Assembly: GCA_947361615.1 (NCBI GenBank)
Contig: CANAJP010000001.1
Span: 32,987 to 96,986, forward strand
Direction: 5' to 3'
DNA length: 64,000 nt
From: an uncultured Candidatus Melainabacteria bacterium
GTDB lineage: Bacteria; Cyanobacteriota; Vampirovibrionia; Gastranaerophilales; Gastranaerophilaceae
Shown here: positions 56,257 through 64,000 of the stretch, one piece after another
How positions within the stretch are numbered: the first letter of the stretch is position 1
Layout: each line of letters begins with the position of its first letter
Notes under the pieces: model-generated
Database searches by the model: none
What the model was told of the DNA's origin: nothing
The model's input: the letters and a program-made list of their open reading frames with translations, nothing else
Position numbers and translations under genes: made by a program

Positions 56257-56499
56257 ATGCTAAACGAATTATCAGAACGAGAGATGGATGTTTTAAAGCT
56301 TTTAGTAATAGGTTACTCAAACGGTCAGATATCCAAGAAACTTTTTATCGCACCTTCAACAGTCAAGGCACACGTGCAGGCAATTTTGTACAAACTCAAT
56401 GTAAGAAATAGAATTCAGGCGGCAACTATAGCCGCTTATTTTTTCGATATAAAACCTGAGATGATTGTCAAAACAGCAAATAGATTGAAAGTAAGTTAA
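56257..56499 (+). CDS. stand-alone LuxR/GerE-type DNA-binding protein
   Basis: An 80-aa protein consisting of a GerE-type helix-turn-helix (LSEREMDVLKLLVIGYSNGQISKKLFIAPSTVKAHVQAILYKLNV) without receiver or sensor domain. The ATG at 56257 follows AGAGAGG; an upstream ATG at 56239 has no ribosome site. Small LuxR-like proteins act as direct regulators. It lies next to a prepilin gene but convergent to it; any link is speculative. Confidence 0.82.
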   Translation: MLNELSEREMDVLKLLVIGYSNGQISKKLFIAPSTVKAHVQAILYKLNVRNRIQAATIAAYFFDIKPEMIVKTANRLKVS

Positions 56500-56500
56500 A

Positions 56501-56528
56501 AATAGCGGAGCCAGGGCTCCGCTATTTT
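56501..56528. terminator. bidirectional terminator
   Basis: Stem AATAGCGGAGCC/GGCTCCGCTATT followed by TT, between the LuxR-type gene and the convergent prepilin. Confidence 0.8.
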
Positions 56529-56529
56529 A

Positions 56530-57698
56530 TTATCTTTTTATGCAACGCACAATGCCGTCATTGGTTCGATCGTGCGAGCTGCGGCCGCCCGAACTGAAAT
56601 TCTGGCGCCATGCTTTTTCCGAAGAAATGACAGAGCCGCTCCAAAAGCTACCGGATGACGACATACCTAAGAGGGTTCTATTGTAGAACATTGCTGACAA
56701 TTCATCACGATTTGGCACTCTGCTTTCTGGGTCTTGTTTTTGACAAAGCTTACCTGCGTCTGCCTGTGCACTTAAACCAGCGTTAGTCGCTAATGGAAAC
56801 GGAGCAACTATTACTGGGTCTGACGGATAAAGGGCGGTTATGAAACCAATATCCTTACCAACAGTATTTGGCCCTTTATTACCATTCAAATCGTAAACAA
56901 AATTTGCACACATAAATGGTTGTGAATTGTGCCATACTGTCTCGTTTAAATCTGCTTTGCAGTTTGGATTGTAATAAACAATTATTGATTCACCATTCTG
57001 GGTTTCAAATGCTGCAGCCTTGGTATCTAACTGTGAATAGGGATAATCAATACCGCCATTACTGCCTCCATCATTCCAAGTTCCATTAAACATATTATTG
57101 AATTTAACGAGTGTATTGTAATTTGTGGTGAACGAACTTAGTGTATCGGTGGCATTCAACGCAGTAATAGTATCAGGAATTCCACAATCCGGTAGAGAGT
57201 CAGCTTCACAAATATTGTTAATTTTCATGACTTTCGATAGTCCGTCAGTTATGAAAGTTGCAGCGGCATTATCTTCCGCAGCAATTGAACTGCCATTCCC
57301 ATCGGTTCCGGCTGCATGGAGGGTTCCATATCCGTTAAGGTTTGGCATAAGCGCCAACGCTTGAGAGAAACGAGCATAAAGAGCTTTACGTTGTGTGTTC
57401 CAAGTTCGTTCATTGATGTTGCCGGTAAGGCTTGGCAACGTAATCGCAGCAACTACGCCTATGATTGTGAGTGATAAGAGTATTTCTGCCATTGTGAATG
57501 CTACACGGCTTAATCCTTTATTGTCATGCTGAACTTGTTTCAGCATCTGTCCAGCGCTGCATTCTACCAGTGACGTTTGACAGATCCCGAAACAAGTTCG
57601 GGATGACAACCTGCGGTTAGCACCGGCTAGCGCACCTTGCCCCCCCCCCTGCTGAACAGGGCCATATGACAAGGGCTTTCAGGCATTAATTTTTTCAT
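56530..57698 (-). CDS. prepilin-like protein, G10 tract, apparently out of frame (OFF)
   Basis: The leader starts at ATG 57698 after AAAGGAG and reads MKKLMPESPCHMALFSR into 10 G (57640-57649), then hits TAG within about eight codons. The pilin frame is open upstream through the tract and gives QQGGGQGAL... to A|FTMAEILLSLTIIG. One more G (11) would join them, as in the gene 42041-43294, whose leader is closely similar. The core has FETQNGESIIVYYNPNC and FVYDLNGNKGPNTVGKD; the tail ends GIVRCIKR. A TTG at 57672 in the pilin frame lacks a ribosome site. Confidence 0.82.
57522..57608. repeat. dispersed TGTCAT/ATGACA repeat inside prepilin leader
   Basis: Ends TGTCATGCTGAAC and GTTCGGGATGACA, with stems GCTGAA/TTCAGC and CCCGAA/TTCGGG. 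Within the frame of the prepilin leader. Confidence 0.85.
57640..57649 (-). repeat. homopolymer tract, 10 G on the coding strand
   Basis: In the leader of prepilin 56530-57698; one base short of joining leader and pilin frames. Confidence 0.85.
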
Positions 57699-57740
57699 AG
57701 ATTCTCCTTTCTCGGTAACTTTTCACCGTATTCCAAATAT

Positions 57741-57798
57741 ATTTTAAAAGATTTTTGTTTTATTGTCAATTGACATATTATCAAACATGTTACATAAT
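57741..57798. promoter_or_regulatory. back-to-back prepilin promoters sharing a palindrome
   Basis: TGTCAATTGACA (57764-57775) contains both -35 boxes. The plus-strand -10 is CATAAT (57793-57798) and the minus-strand -10 is TAAAAT (57741-57746), each at 17 bases. Confidence 0.75.
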
Positions 57799-57825
57799 AA
57801 CAATATAAAGGAAGGAAGGGTAAAT

Positions 57826-58893
57826 ATGAAAAACAAAATTGTAAACATGTTATCAGGGGGGGGGGGGCCTCTTTAGCAGGTCGCTGAGCGGCATCGACAA
57901 ACTGACCTGCGGGCTCCCGGGCGACGTGGAGCTTTTACGATGGCAGAGATTTTACTCTCGCTCACAATTATCGGCGTAGTTGCGGCGATTACTTTACCCG
58001 GTTTAACAGGAAACATCAACGAACGAACATGGAACACTCAGAGAAAAGCGTTATATGCCCGCATGTCACAGGCGATTTCTTTAATGCCTTCACTTAACGG
58101 GTACGGGACTTATTCCACCGGCAATGAATCAACTTCCACGGTTGACACAGCCGCAGAAACTTTTGTAACAGAAGGGTTATCTAAAGTTCTTAAAATTAAT
58201 AATATTTGTGACGTTGACCATTTGAATGACTGCGGTATTCCCGACAAATTTACTAACCTTTTGGGCGAATCTAAAAATATGCCGACAAAATTGAGCGAAT
58301 TAAATAGCTTGTTTACTACCACTGTAGGTTGGGGAAATTATATTAATCCATTATACCAAATTGACACGAAATTTGCCGCGTTTGAAACCCAAAACGGCGA
58401 AAGTATATTAGTCGCTTATAATCCGTTTTGTGTCGCAGATGGGTCGAACCTTGTAGCGGTCAATAATGCGGGTGGAATTGAAGTATATTATACTCAGCCT
58501 TATATGTGCGCTAATTTTATTTACGATTTAAACGGTAATAAAGGCCCCAATACAGTTGGCAAAGATATTGGATGGGTAACGGTGATGTATTCAACTGATA
58601 GTGTTGTTACTTCTCCAATGCCAGTAGTAAATCCAAATTTTTCAGAGGTTACAATTGATAACGCTAGAAATGTATGTACAAATCAAAACGCCGAAAGCAG
58701 AATCCCTAATATAGATGAACTCGCCTCAATGTTTTATAATAAGGAACTTATCGGTAGTACTGTATCTAGTTTGGGCTTTTGGTCAAATACGCTAAATAAA
58801 CCTAATGAAATATGGAATTTGAATTTTGCTGGAGGGTGTAGAGGCATTGCTTATGAGAATGCCCGGCATAGTGTATATTGTATAAAACGATAA
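57826..58893 (+). pseudogene. prepilin-like gene with G12 tract and in-frame stop in the leader
   Basis: The leader from ATG 57826 (AAGGAAGG upstream) reads MKNKIVNMLSGGGGPL and stops at TAG 57874-57876. Leader and pilin frames agree at 12 G, so the stop is not relieved by tract slippage. After the stop the frame is open: QVAERHRQTDLRAPGRRGA, related to the leader of 52931-54094, then FTMAEILLSLTIIG. The pilin body is intact (FETQNGESILVAYNPFC, FIYDLNGNKGPNTVGKD, ending VYCIKR). No ATG, GTG or TTG lies between the stop and ATG 57940. It is either silent or translated from 57940 without a leader. Confidence 0.8.
57856..57867 (+). repeat. homopolymer tract, 12 G
   Basis: In the leader of the prepilin gene 57826-58893, followed seven bases later by an in-frame TAG. 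Confidence 0.85.
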
Positions 58894-58894
58894 C

Positions 58895-58923
58895 AAAAAA
58901 CTCCCGATTTCTCGGGAGTTTTT
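58895..58923. terminator. terminator between prepilin 57826-58893 and rplA
   Basis: Stem AAACTCCCGA/TCGGGAGTTT with loop TTTC, flanked by A and T runs; works in both directions. Confidence 0.8.
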
Positions 58924-58941
58924 AATTTTTATGCCTGCATA

Positions 58942-59664
58942 TTAAACAAGTTCTTTTACTTCACTTGCAATATTTTTAGGATCAAGTTTCAAACCAGGAC
59001 CCATTGTTGTTGACAAGTAAACTGATTTAACAAATGTTCCTTTTGCTGCTGAAGGTTTTGCTCTCAAAATAGCGTCTACCAATGTAGCAAAGTTCTTTGT
59101 CAAATCTTCTTCGCTGAATTCAACTTTACCGATAGGGCAGTGAATCATACCTTGTTTGTCTGCACGGAATTCAACTTTACCAGCTTTAGCATCTTTAACA
59201 GCTTTGCCGACTTCCATTGTTACAGTACCTGTTTTAGGGTTTGGCATCAGGCCTTTAGGACCGAGTACACGACCTAATTTACCGAGCATACCCATACAGT
59301 CAGGTGTTGCAATCAATGTGTCGAATTCAAACCAGCCGCCTGCGATTTTGTCAACGATTTCTTCCGCACCAGCATATTCTGCGCCTGCTGCTGTTGCTTC
59401 TGTAGCTTTTGGCCCTTTAGCAATAACGCAAACGCGAACTTCTTTACCCAAACCAGCCGGCAACACGATTGTTGAACGGATTTGTTGGTCTGCTTGACGA
59501 ACGTCGATACCTAATCTCATGTGGCATTCTACTGTTTCGTTGAATTTAGAAACTTCTTTTGAAATTTCTTTTAATTTTTTTATTGATTCAACAGCGCTTG
59601 CCGGTTGTTCAAAACCTGCGAGCATCTCTTGCATTTTCTTTTGTTTTTTAGTTAATTTACTCAT
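58942..59664 (-). CDS. rplA: 50S ribosomal protein L1
   Basis: A 240-aa L1. It contains [24 protein letters not shown] sequence, [41 protein letters not shown] and the C-terminal [14 protein letters not shown]. It follows rplK in the usual operon. rplJ, rplL and rpoB, which normally come next, are replaced here by a terminator and a convergent prepilin gene. Confidence 0.97.
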   Translation of the reverse strand: MSKLTKKQKKMQEMLAGFEQPASAVESIKKLKEISKEVSKFNETVECHMRLGIDVRQADQQIRSTIVLPAGLGKEVRVCVIAKGPKATEATAAGAEYAGAEEIVDKIAGGWFEFDTLIATPDCMGMLGKLGRVLGPKGLMPNPKTGTVTMEVGKAVKDAKAGKVEFRADKQGMIHCPIGKVEFSEEDLTKNFATLVDAILRAKPSAAKGTFVKSVYLSTTMGPGLKLDPKNIASEVKELV

Positions 59665-59714
59665 TATTTTAAATTCCTTTCATGGTATTAGCGGACGGTT
59701 AGTCCTTCCATTTA

Positions 59715-60143
59715 TTATTCTGCTTTTACAGTAACACCCATTGCTCTGCAAGAACCTTTAATCATTTCTACTGCAGCTTCCAATGTTGTTGCGTTAAGGT
59801 CTGCCATTTTTGTTTTAGCGATTTCTTCAAGTTGTGCTTGAGTGATTTCGCCGACTTTATCTTTGTTCGGTGCAGCTGAACCTTTTGATAAGCCTAAAGC
59901 TTTTTTAATCAATACAGGAGCTGGAGGTGATTTTGTTACGAATGTGAAACTTCTGTCTTCGTAAACATCAATAACTACCGGAATGATGTATCCTGCTTGT
60001 GATTCAGTTCTTGCGTTGAACTGTTTGCAAAAATCCATGATGTTAACACCGTGTTGACCTAAAGCAGGACCAACCGGAGGTGACGGATTTGCTTTACCAG
60101 CTTCGATTTGAAGCTTAATTTTTCCTGTTACTTTTTTTGCCAT
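59715..60143 (-). CDS. rplK: 50S ribosomal protein L11
   Basis: A 142-aa L11 from ATG 60143, preceded by [47 protein letters not shown] and [10 protein letters not shown] are typical. Confidence 0.97.
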   Translation of the reverse strand: MAKKVTGKIKLQIEAGKANPSPPVGPALGQHGVNIMDFCKQFNARTESQAGYIIPVVIDVYEDRSFTFVTKSPPAPVLIKKALGLSKGSAAPNKDKVGEITQAQLEEIAKTKMADLNATTLEAAVEMIKGSCRAMGVTVKAE

Positions 60144-60200
60144 TGTTTTCTCCTTTTGTGGTATTAACGGGGGCGTCCCTTCCACATTATTTACTGATTA

Positions 60201-60827
60201 TTATAGTTTGTTAATTTGTTTGTACTCAAGTTCAACCGGAGTTTCGCGGCCGAAGATTGAAACATTTGCTCTAAGTTTTGCTTTATCAGGGTAAACCTCA
60301 ATGATATCCGCAACGAATTCTGCGAACGGCCCTGAAGTAATTCTGACTTTGTCGCCAACTTTAACGTCAAGCTCAATTTTTTGAGTTTGAGAAGATGAGC
60401 GGTTAATAATCTTTTTAATTTCGCTATCTTTTGCAGGGATAGGTTTTTTAGCTGAACCGACGAATTTTGCAACACCGGTTGTGTGTCTTACAACGTACCA
60501 GGTTTCTTCGTCCATAATCATTTCAACTAAAACATAACCCGGGAATACTTTTTCTTCTTTTTCAGTCTTTTTTCCGCCTTTAATTTGGGTGACTGTTTTT
60601 TGCGGAACTTCGATGCGGAAAATTCTGTCACCAAGGTTCTGGTTTTCAATCATTTTTTCAAGGTTAACTTTAACCTTGTTTTCATAACCGGAATAAGTAT
60701 GAACGATGTACCAGCGTTTTTGGCTGGCTTTGTTCTTTTTAGCTTGAGCTTTTGCTTCTTCCTCAGCTAATTCTTGAAGTTTATCTTCGTTCAATTGTTC
60801 TTCCATTGTTTTTTCATCTTTTGTCAT
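60201..60827 (-). CDS. nusG: transcription termination/antitermination protein NusG
   Basis: A 208-aa NusG. An acidic N-terminal extension of about 35 residues (EEEAKAQAKKN) precedes the NGN domain (RWYIVHTYSGYENKVKVNLE) and the KOW domain (VGDKVRITSGPFAEFVADIIEV). It binds RNA polymerase and couples it to Rho or ribosomes. Lies between secE and rplK. Confidence 0.96.
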   Translation of the reverse strand: MTKDEKTMEEQLNEDKLQELAEEEAKAQAKKNKASQKRWYIVHTYSGYENKVKVNLEKMIENQNLGDRIFRIEVPQKTVTQIKGGKKTEKEEKVFPGYVLVEMIMDEETWYVVRHTTGVAKFVGSAKKPIPAKDSEIKKIINRSSSQTQKIELDVKVGDKVRITSGPFAEFVADIIEVYPDKAKLRANVSIFGRETPVELEYKQINKL

Positions 60828-60846
60828 AAGCCACCTTTTAAGTTGT

Positions 60847-61038
60847 TTATTTTATAAGACCGAATAATCCTTTATAGATTAAGTCCATGAGATAAATTGC
60901 TACAGTAAAAACAAATACAATCGCGACGACGAAGCAAGTTTCTACAAAAACCTGACGTCTTTCAGGCCAGGTAATTTTGCCCCATTCTTGTCTAACGCCC
61001 TGAAAATATGTTTTGATTGAATCTGTAATTTGAGCCAT
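60847..61038 (-). CDS. secE: preprotein translocase subunit SecE
   Basis: A 63-aa single-span SecE. The amphipathic part TYFQGVRQEWGKITWPERRQV is diagnostic and precedes one membrane helix (about 33-55). It follows tRNA-Trp as in many bacteria. Confidence 0.94.
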   Translation of the reverse strand: MAQITDSIKTYFQGVRQEWGKITWPERRQVFVETCFVVAIVFVFTVAIYLMDLIYKGLFGLIK

Positions 61039-61063
61039 TTGTTTTTCCTTTTACTTTTAAAAT

Positions 61064-61136
61064 CGCGCCCTGAAGGACTCGAACCCTCGACATCCGGTTT
61101 TGGAGACCGACGTTCTACCGACTGAACTAAGGACGC
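61064..61136 (-). tRNA. tRNA-Trp (CCA)
   Basis: Acceptor GCGTCCT pairs with AGGGCGC (one G-U). The anticodon loop CTCCAAA gives CCA. The T arm GAGGGTTCGAGTCCTTC is regular. The position between rpmG and secE is the common one. Confidence 0.93.
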
Positions 61137-61239
61137 ACATGGGGATATTATCCCCTATTTTGGTTTAACGCATTAACCGTAAGACTAATAGTCGTAACCG
61201 ATATCCGACCAACCCTATATGGTTGTCGACTCAGTCGAC

Positions 61240-61407
61240 CTACTTAGTTTCTTTGTGGTTAGTGTGTTTTTTGCAAGTCGGGCAATATTTGCTCAATTCT
61301 AAACGTTCTTTAATATTTTTCTTGTTTTTTACTGTTGTGTAGTTTCTTTCTTTGCAATCTTCACATGCAAGAACTACCATTCTGTCATTTTTTCCTTTGA
61401 TACCCAT
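61240..61407 (-). CDS. rpmG: 50S ribosomal protein L33
   Basis: A 55-aa L33 from ATG 61407. Two CxxC pairs (CEDC and CPTC) make it a zinc-binding form. [20 protein letters not shown] is typical. First of the rpmG, tRNA-Trp, secE, nusG, rplK, rplA run. Confidence 0.95.
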   Translation of the reverse strand: MGIKGKNDRMVVLACEDCKERNYTTVKNKKNIKERLELSKYCPTCKKHTNHKETK

Positions 61408-61560
61408 TGTTTTATTCCTTTTTGGTTTGATAAATTTTTTCTTTTTAAGCTGGATGTATTTAAAAAACACATCCTAATTTTTCGGCTTATAATAACATTT
61501 TAAAACAAACAAAATAAAATGCAAACAATTGTTAACATTCTATAAGAAGTTGACAAAAAA

Positions 61561-61585
61561 GAACTCCGGATATTCTCCGGAGTTC
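61561..61585 (-). terminator. terminator after the coiled-coil gene
   Basis: GAACTCCGGA/TCCGGAGTTC stem, followed on the minus strand by TTTTTTG. Confidence 0.8.
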
Positions 61586-61593
61586 AAAAAGTA

Positions 61594-62208
61594 TTATAAT
61601 GTGAAACTTGTTTCGGCGTTTGATTTTATGTCACGATTTCTTTCGCGGTAAGTCAGATCATAGCCGCCTGTATTAGCTTCTGAGCGAAGTTTTTCCATAT
61701 AAATTTGGCCGTTTTTAACAACTTGTTGAAGCTGTCCAAGGTCGCGTTCTAAGTTTGTTAGAACTTGTTCTGCATAAATTTCTGCGCCTTCGCGTGTTTT
61801 CATCGCGTCTTCTGTTGCTTGAATTCTGATGTTTTCAGCGTCATCAAGGGCTTTGCGTTTAATTTCTTCGCATTCTTGTTGAACCTGTGTTCTAATTCTG
61901 TTGCCTTCGCGTTCTAATGCTTTTATAAAATCTGCTTCGCTCAAACGTTTGTCAGCTTCTTCTTGAGCGTCAGCAATAATTTTTTCTGCTTTTTGTCTTG
62001 CTTCCATTTGTAATTCATCGCGGCGCTTTAAAAATGCGCGTGCTTCTTGAATTTCAGTTGGAATTGAGGCGTAAATTTTTTCGATTAAAGAGCCGATTTC
62101 TTCAGTTCTGACTACTGTAAAAACTTTCGGAATAATCGGAAATCCTTCTTCAAGAGATACTTCCAATGCTCTTAATAAATCATATACTCCATTTTGTTGC
62201 ATATACAC
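61594..62208 (-). CDS. coiled-coil protein, DivIVA/ATP-synthase-b-like
   Basis: A 204-aa, highly charged protein with a long coiled coil at about 65-165 (KAEKIIADAQEEADKRLSEADF onward). No membrane segment or signal peptide. The N-terminus VYDLLRALEVSLEEGFPIIPKVFTVV is globular. It looks like DivIVA or the b-subunit stalk but neither identity is firm. It lies downstream of coaD, a neighbourhood also seen in cyanobacteria for a DivIVA-like gene. Confidence 0.6.
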   Translation of the reverse strand: MYMQQNGVYDLLRALEVSLEEGFPIIPKVFTVVRTEEIGSLIEKIYASIPTEIQEARAFLKRRDELQMEARQKAEKIIADAQEEADKRLSEADFIKALEREGNRIRTQVQQECEEIKRKALDDAENIRIQATEDAMKTREGAEIYAEQVLTNLERDLGQLQQVVKNGQIYMEKLRSEANTGGYDLTYRERNRDIKSNAETSFTL

Positions 62209-62259
62209 ATACCTTTCACAATGAACATTTTACAAGAGTAATAGTTAAATGTCAAATAA

Positions 62260-62736
62260 TTAACAATATTTTTTCACGAGATAATTTTTTACTTCTTCGG
62301 GAACGAATTTTGTTATGTCGCCGCCGTTGAGTAAAATTTCGCGAACGGAGCTTGAAGAAATGAAGTTGTATTTTGGTTTTGTAATGAGGAAAACGGTTTT
62401 GATGTTGTGGTTAAGTGCGCTGTTGTTTTGTGATAATTGCATTTCGTATTCGAAATCCGAAACGGCGCGCAGGCCTCTGAGCAGAATTGTTGCTCCTTTG
62501 CTTTGTGCATAGTCGATTGTAAGCCCGTTAAAACTGTCAACTTCAACATTTTTTAGATGTGCGCAAGATTGTTTGATGAGTTCAACACGCTCGTCAACGG
62601 TTAGAAAACCGTGTTTTTCGCTATTTTTTGCGACTGCTATAATTACTTTGTCAAAAATCTCAGCGCCTGTTTCCAAAACGTCAAGATGTCCTTTTGTAAT
62701 CGGGTCAAAGCTTCCCGGATATATTGCTATTTTCAT
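62260..62736 (-). CDS. coaD: phosphopantetheine adenylyltransferase
   Basis: A 158-aa CoaD for the penultimate step of CoA synthesis. The start at 62736 gives MKIAIYPGSFDPITKGHLDVLE with the catalytic TxGH. GLRAVSDFEYEMQL and ISSSSVREILLNGGDI are typical. Longer in-frame readings enter a palindromic element. Confidence 0.96.
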   Translation of the reverse strand: MKIAIYPGSFDPITKGHLDVLETGAEIFDKVIIAVAKNSEKHGFLTVDERVELIKQSCAHLKNVEVDSFNGLTIDYAQSKGATILLRGLRAVSDFEYEMQLSQNNSALNHNIKTVFLITKPKYNFISSSSVREILLNGGDITKFVPEEVKNYLVKKYC

Positions 62737-62750
62737 AAAAATTCCTTTTT

Positions 62751-62905
62751 TGTCCGAGGGATTTTCGCGATAGGTAACGTGAGCGAAAATCCAGAGTGGC
62801 GTATTAGACAGTACTCTGCCGAACAAACGATTGAGTATCGTTTGTGAGAGGCCTGCGGGTTGGCTTGCGAGATCAAGACAAGCAGGCGACGGAGTACTGC
62901 TTTTA
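62751..62905 (+). repeat. modular palindromic element, copy 3
   Basis: TGTCCGAG, then stem GGATTTTCGC/GCGAAAATCC, the constant GAGTGGCGTATTAGACAG, and an extra hairpin module at 62812-62855 (stem ACAAACGAT/ATCGTTTGT), then the common 3' part ending TACTGCTTTTA. The extra module also occurs inside the tRNA-Leu remnant at 43550-43589. Confidence 0.8.
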
Positions 62906-62928
62906 ATCGAATTATAGCATAAAAGAAA

Positions 62929-62953
62929 ATTGCGGGGATATTTCCCCGCAATA
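62929..62953 (-). terminator. terminator after prepilin 62961-63920
   Basis: Stem ATTGCGGGGA/TCCCCGCAAT-type inverted repeat, followed on the minus strand by TTTTCTTTT. Confidence 0.75.
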
Positions 62954-62960
62954 GAATTCT

Positions 62961-63937
62961 TTAACGTTTTACGCAGCGAACATGAAATGATGATGTGTAG
63001 ATTTTCTCATAAGTTGCTCTTTCGCCATTTTTTGTATTTGCTCCCCAGGCTCGCGTTAAATTAACAACAGAACCTGACCAAAACCAGCAATTTTCAGTTA
63101 AATTTAATATGTCTTTGTTTATAACCATAGCGGAAAGTTCATCAATATTAGGAAGTCTGCTTTCAGCATCTTGGGTTTTGCATATTTGAGTAGCATTAAA
63201 CCAATCAATGCCTGAACCGTTGTCTGCGTTTGAAGCAGAACTTAAAACAGGAGCTACGACTATAGAGTCTGTTGCATTAAAAACGGTCATAATACCCATA
63301 TCTTTGCCAATGGTATTTGGGCCTTTTGAGCCATTCAAGTCGTAAATAAAATTAGCACACATTGTTGCATTGGGTAAGCCGAAAGAATGCCCGTTGATAT
63401 TTAATGTTTCTGAATTCAAATATTGTGTTTTACAATTTCTATTATAGTATGTGACAATGCTTTCACCGTTTTGAGTTTCAAAAGCTGCGGCTTTAGTATT
63501 TTCTGTTGAATATGAACTTCCGCAATATGCCCAACTGCTAAAATAGGTATTAAGTTCATATAGGTCGTTTGGAATATTAATTTTTGAACCAGCCATTGTA
63601 TTAAAAGAAGAAACGACGCCGCAATCGACAAGGTGTTCATTGTCGCAAATATTGTTAATTTTAAGCACTTTTGACAGGCCGGCGGTTAAGAAAGTTTCAG
63701 TTGCGTTGTCGACAGTGTCGCTTGCGTTCTCAGAACTTGCTTCTTTTAATTCTCCATATCCGTTCAACGCTGGCATAAGTGAAATCGCTTGTGACATACG
63801 CGCATAAAGAGCTTTACGTTGCGTGTTCCATGTTCGTTCGTTAATATTTCCAGTTAAGCTTGGTAAAGTTATAGCCGCAACTACGCCAATAATTGTGAGC
63901 GATAAAAGTATTTCTGCCATCGTAAATGCGCAATCAT
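62961..63937 (-). CDS. prepilin-like protein, 5' end lost in a G-rich run at the window edge
   Basis: The body from FTMAEILLSLTIIG to the stop is intact (about 320 aa visible), with FETQNGESIVTYYNRNC, FIYDLNGSKGPNTIGKD and the tail SRLPNIDELSAMVINKDILN...FWSGSVV...FHVRCVKR. Just upstream the coding strand reads CATGATTGCGCA and then enters a nearly pure C run (63938-64000 G on the plus strand). The true leader and start are not visible. An internal ATG (63920) would remove the cleavage site and is not likely. Confidence 0.8.

Positions 63938-64000
<63 letters not shown>

Noticed and set aside
57820..58893. Diversity-generating retroelement acting on the prepilin tails
   Set aside because: The lectin-like variable tails suggest it, but no reverse transcriptase, template repeat or accessory gene is in the window.
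30000..62950. CRISPR array from the many repeats
   Set aside because: The repeats are dispersed, palindromic and not spaced by unique spacers; no cas gene is seen.

Overview
The window reads as low-GC chromosome from a Gram-negative, fermentative relative of Cyanobacteria, most likely a gut Gastranaerophilales (Melainabacteria/Vampirovibrionia). The placement is an inference. It rests on an outer-membrane lipid A set (lpxC, lpxD, fabZ), a Ycf45-like AAA/R3H ATPase typical of cyanobacteria, a bifunctional adhE, type IV pilus genes, and many paralogous prepilin-like proteins. I could not run a database search.

Layout. 0-5 kb: rlmB, nadA, a pilM/pilN-like gene, a pilO-like gene and a radical SAM protein. 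5-7.4 kb: a prepilin cassette with an XRE regulator between short direct repeats, then an HI0074/MntA-type pair. 7.3-18 kb: a sugar isomerase-like gene, crcB, dnaN, a GT9 glycosyltransferase, an intergenic region with clustered TTTTCTACA sites (candidate oriC), comF, a SWIM/SNF2 helicase and recF. 18-35 kb: pilT, an alcohol dehydrogenase, murI, an amidase, rny, a ymdB-like gene, a PHP phosphoesterase, a divergent pilin-like gene, a LOG protein, gatB, a SIS protein, an OPA transporter, a DnaQ-like exonuclease, trxA, uppS, rdgB and a yajQ-like gene. 35-50 kb: prepilins interleaved with rpmI-rplT, rplI, the Ycf45-like ATPase, tRNA-Leu, asd-gmhC-lpxD-lpxC-fabZ, lysS and two tiny ORFs. 50-64 kb: adhE with a Rex-like operator, prepilins, rplS-rbgA-rnhB, rpmG-tRNA-Trp-secE-nusG-rplK-rplA, a coiled-coil protein, coaD and one more prepilin.

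The most notable system is a family of eight prepilin-like genes. They share an almost identical N-terminal pilin helix and a conserved DLNGxKGPNT core, but have different C-terminal tails of an Lcl/DUF1566-like type. Six carry a homopolymeric G tract of 10-12 bases a few codons after the start. The tract lies in a dispensable-looking leader upstream of the predicted prepilin peptidase site (A|FTMAE). In the reads assembled here three are in frame, two are out of frame, and one is in frame but stopped by TAG. These six share a TTGACA-N17-TAAAAT/CATAAT promoter and an AAAGGA ribosome site. This looks like a phase-variable surface pilin repertoire served by the PilM/N/O and PilT machinery also encoded here.

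Several families of small palindromic repeats lie between genes and inside the prepilin leaders. Their stems vary in sequence but stay self-complementary, and some are nested inside others. The last 63 bases of the window are almost pure G and may be an assembly artefact.
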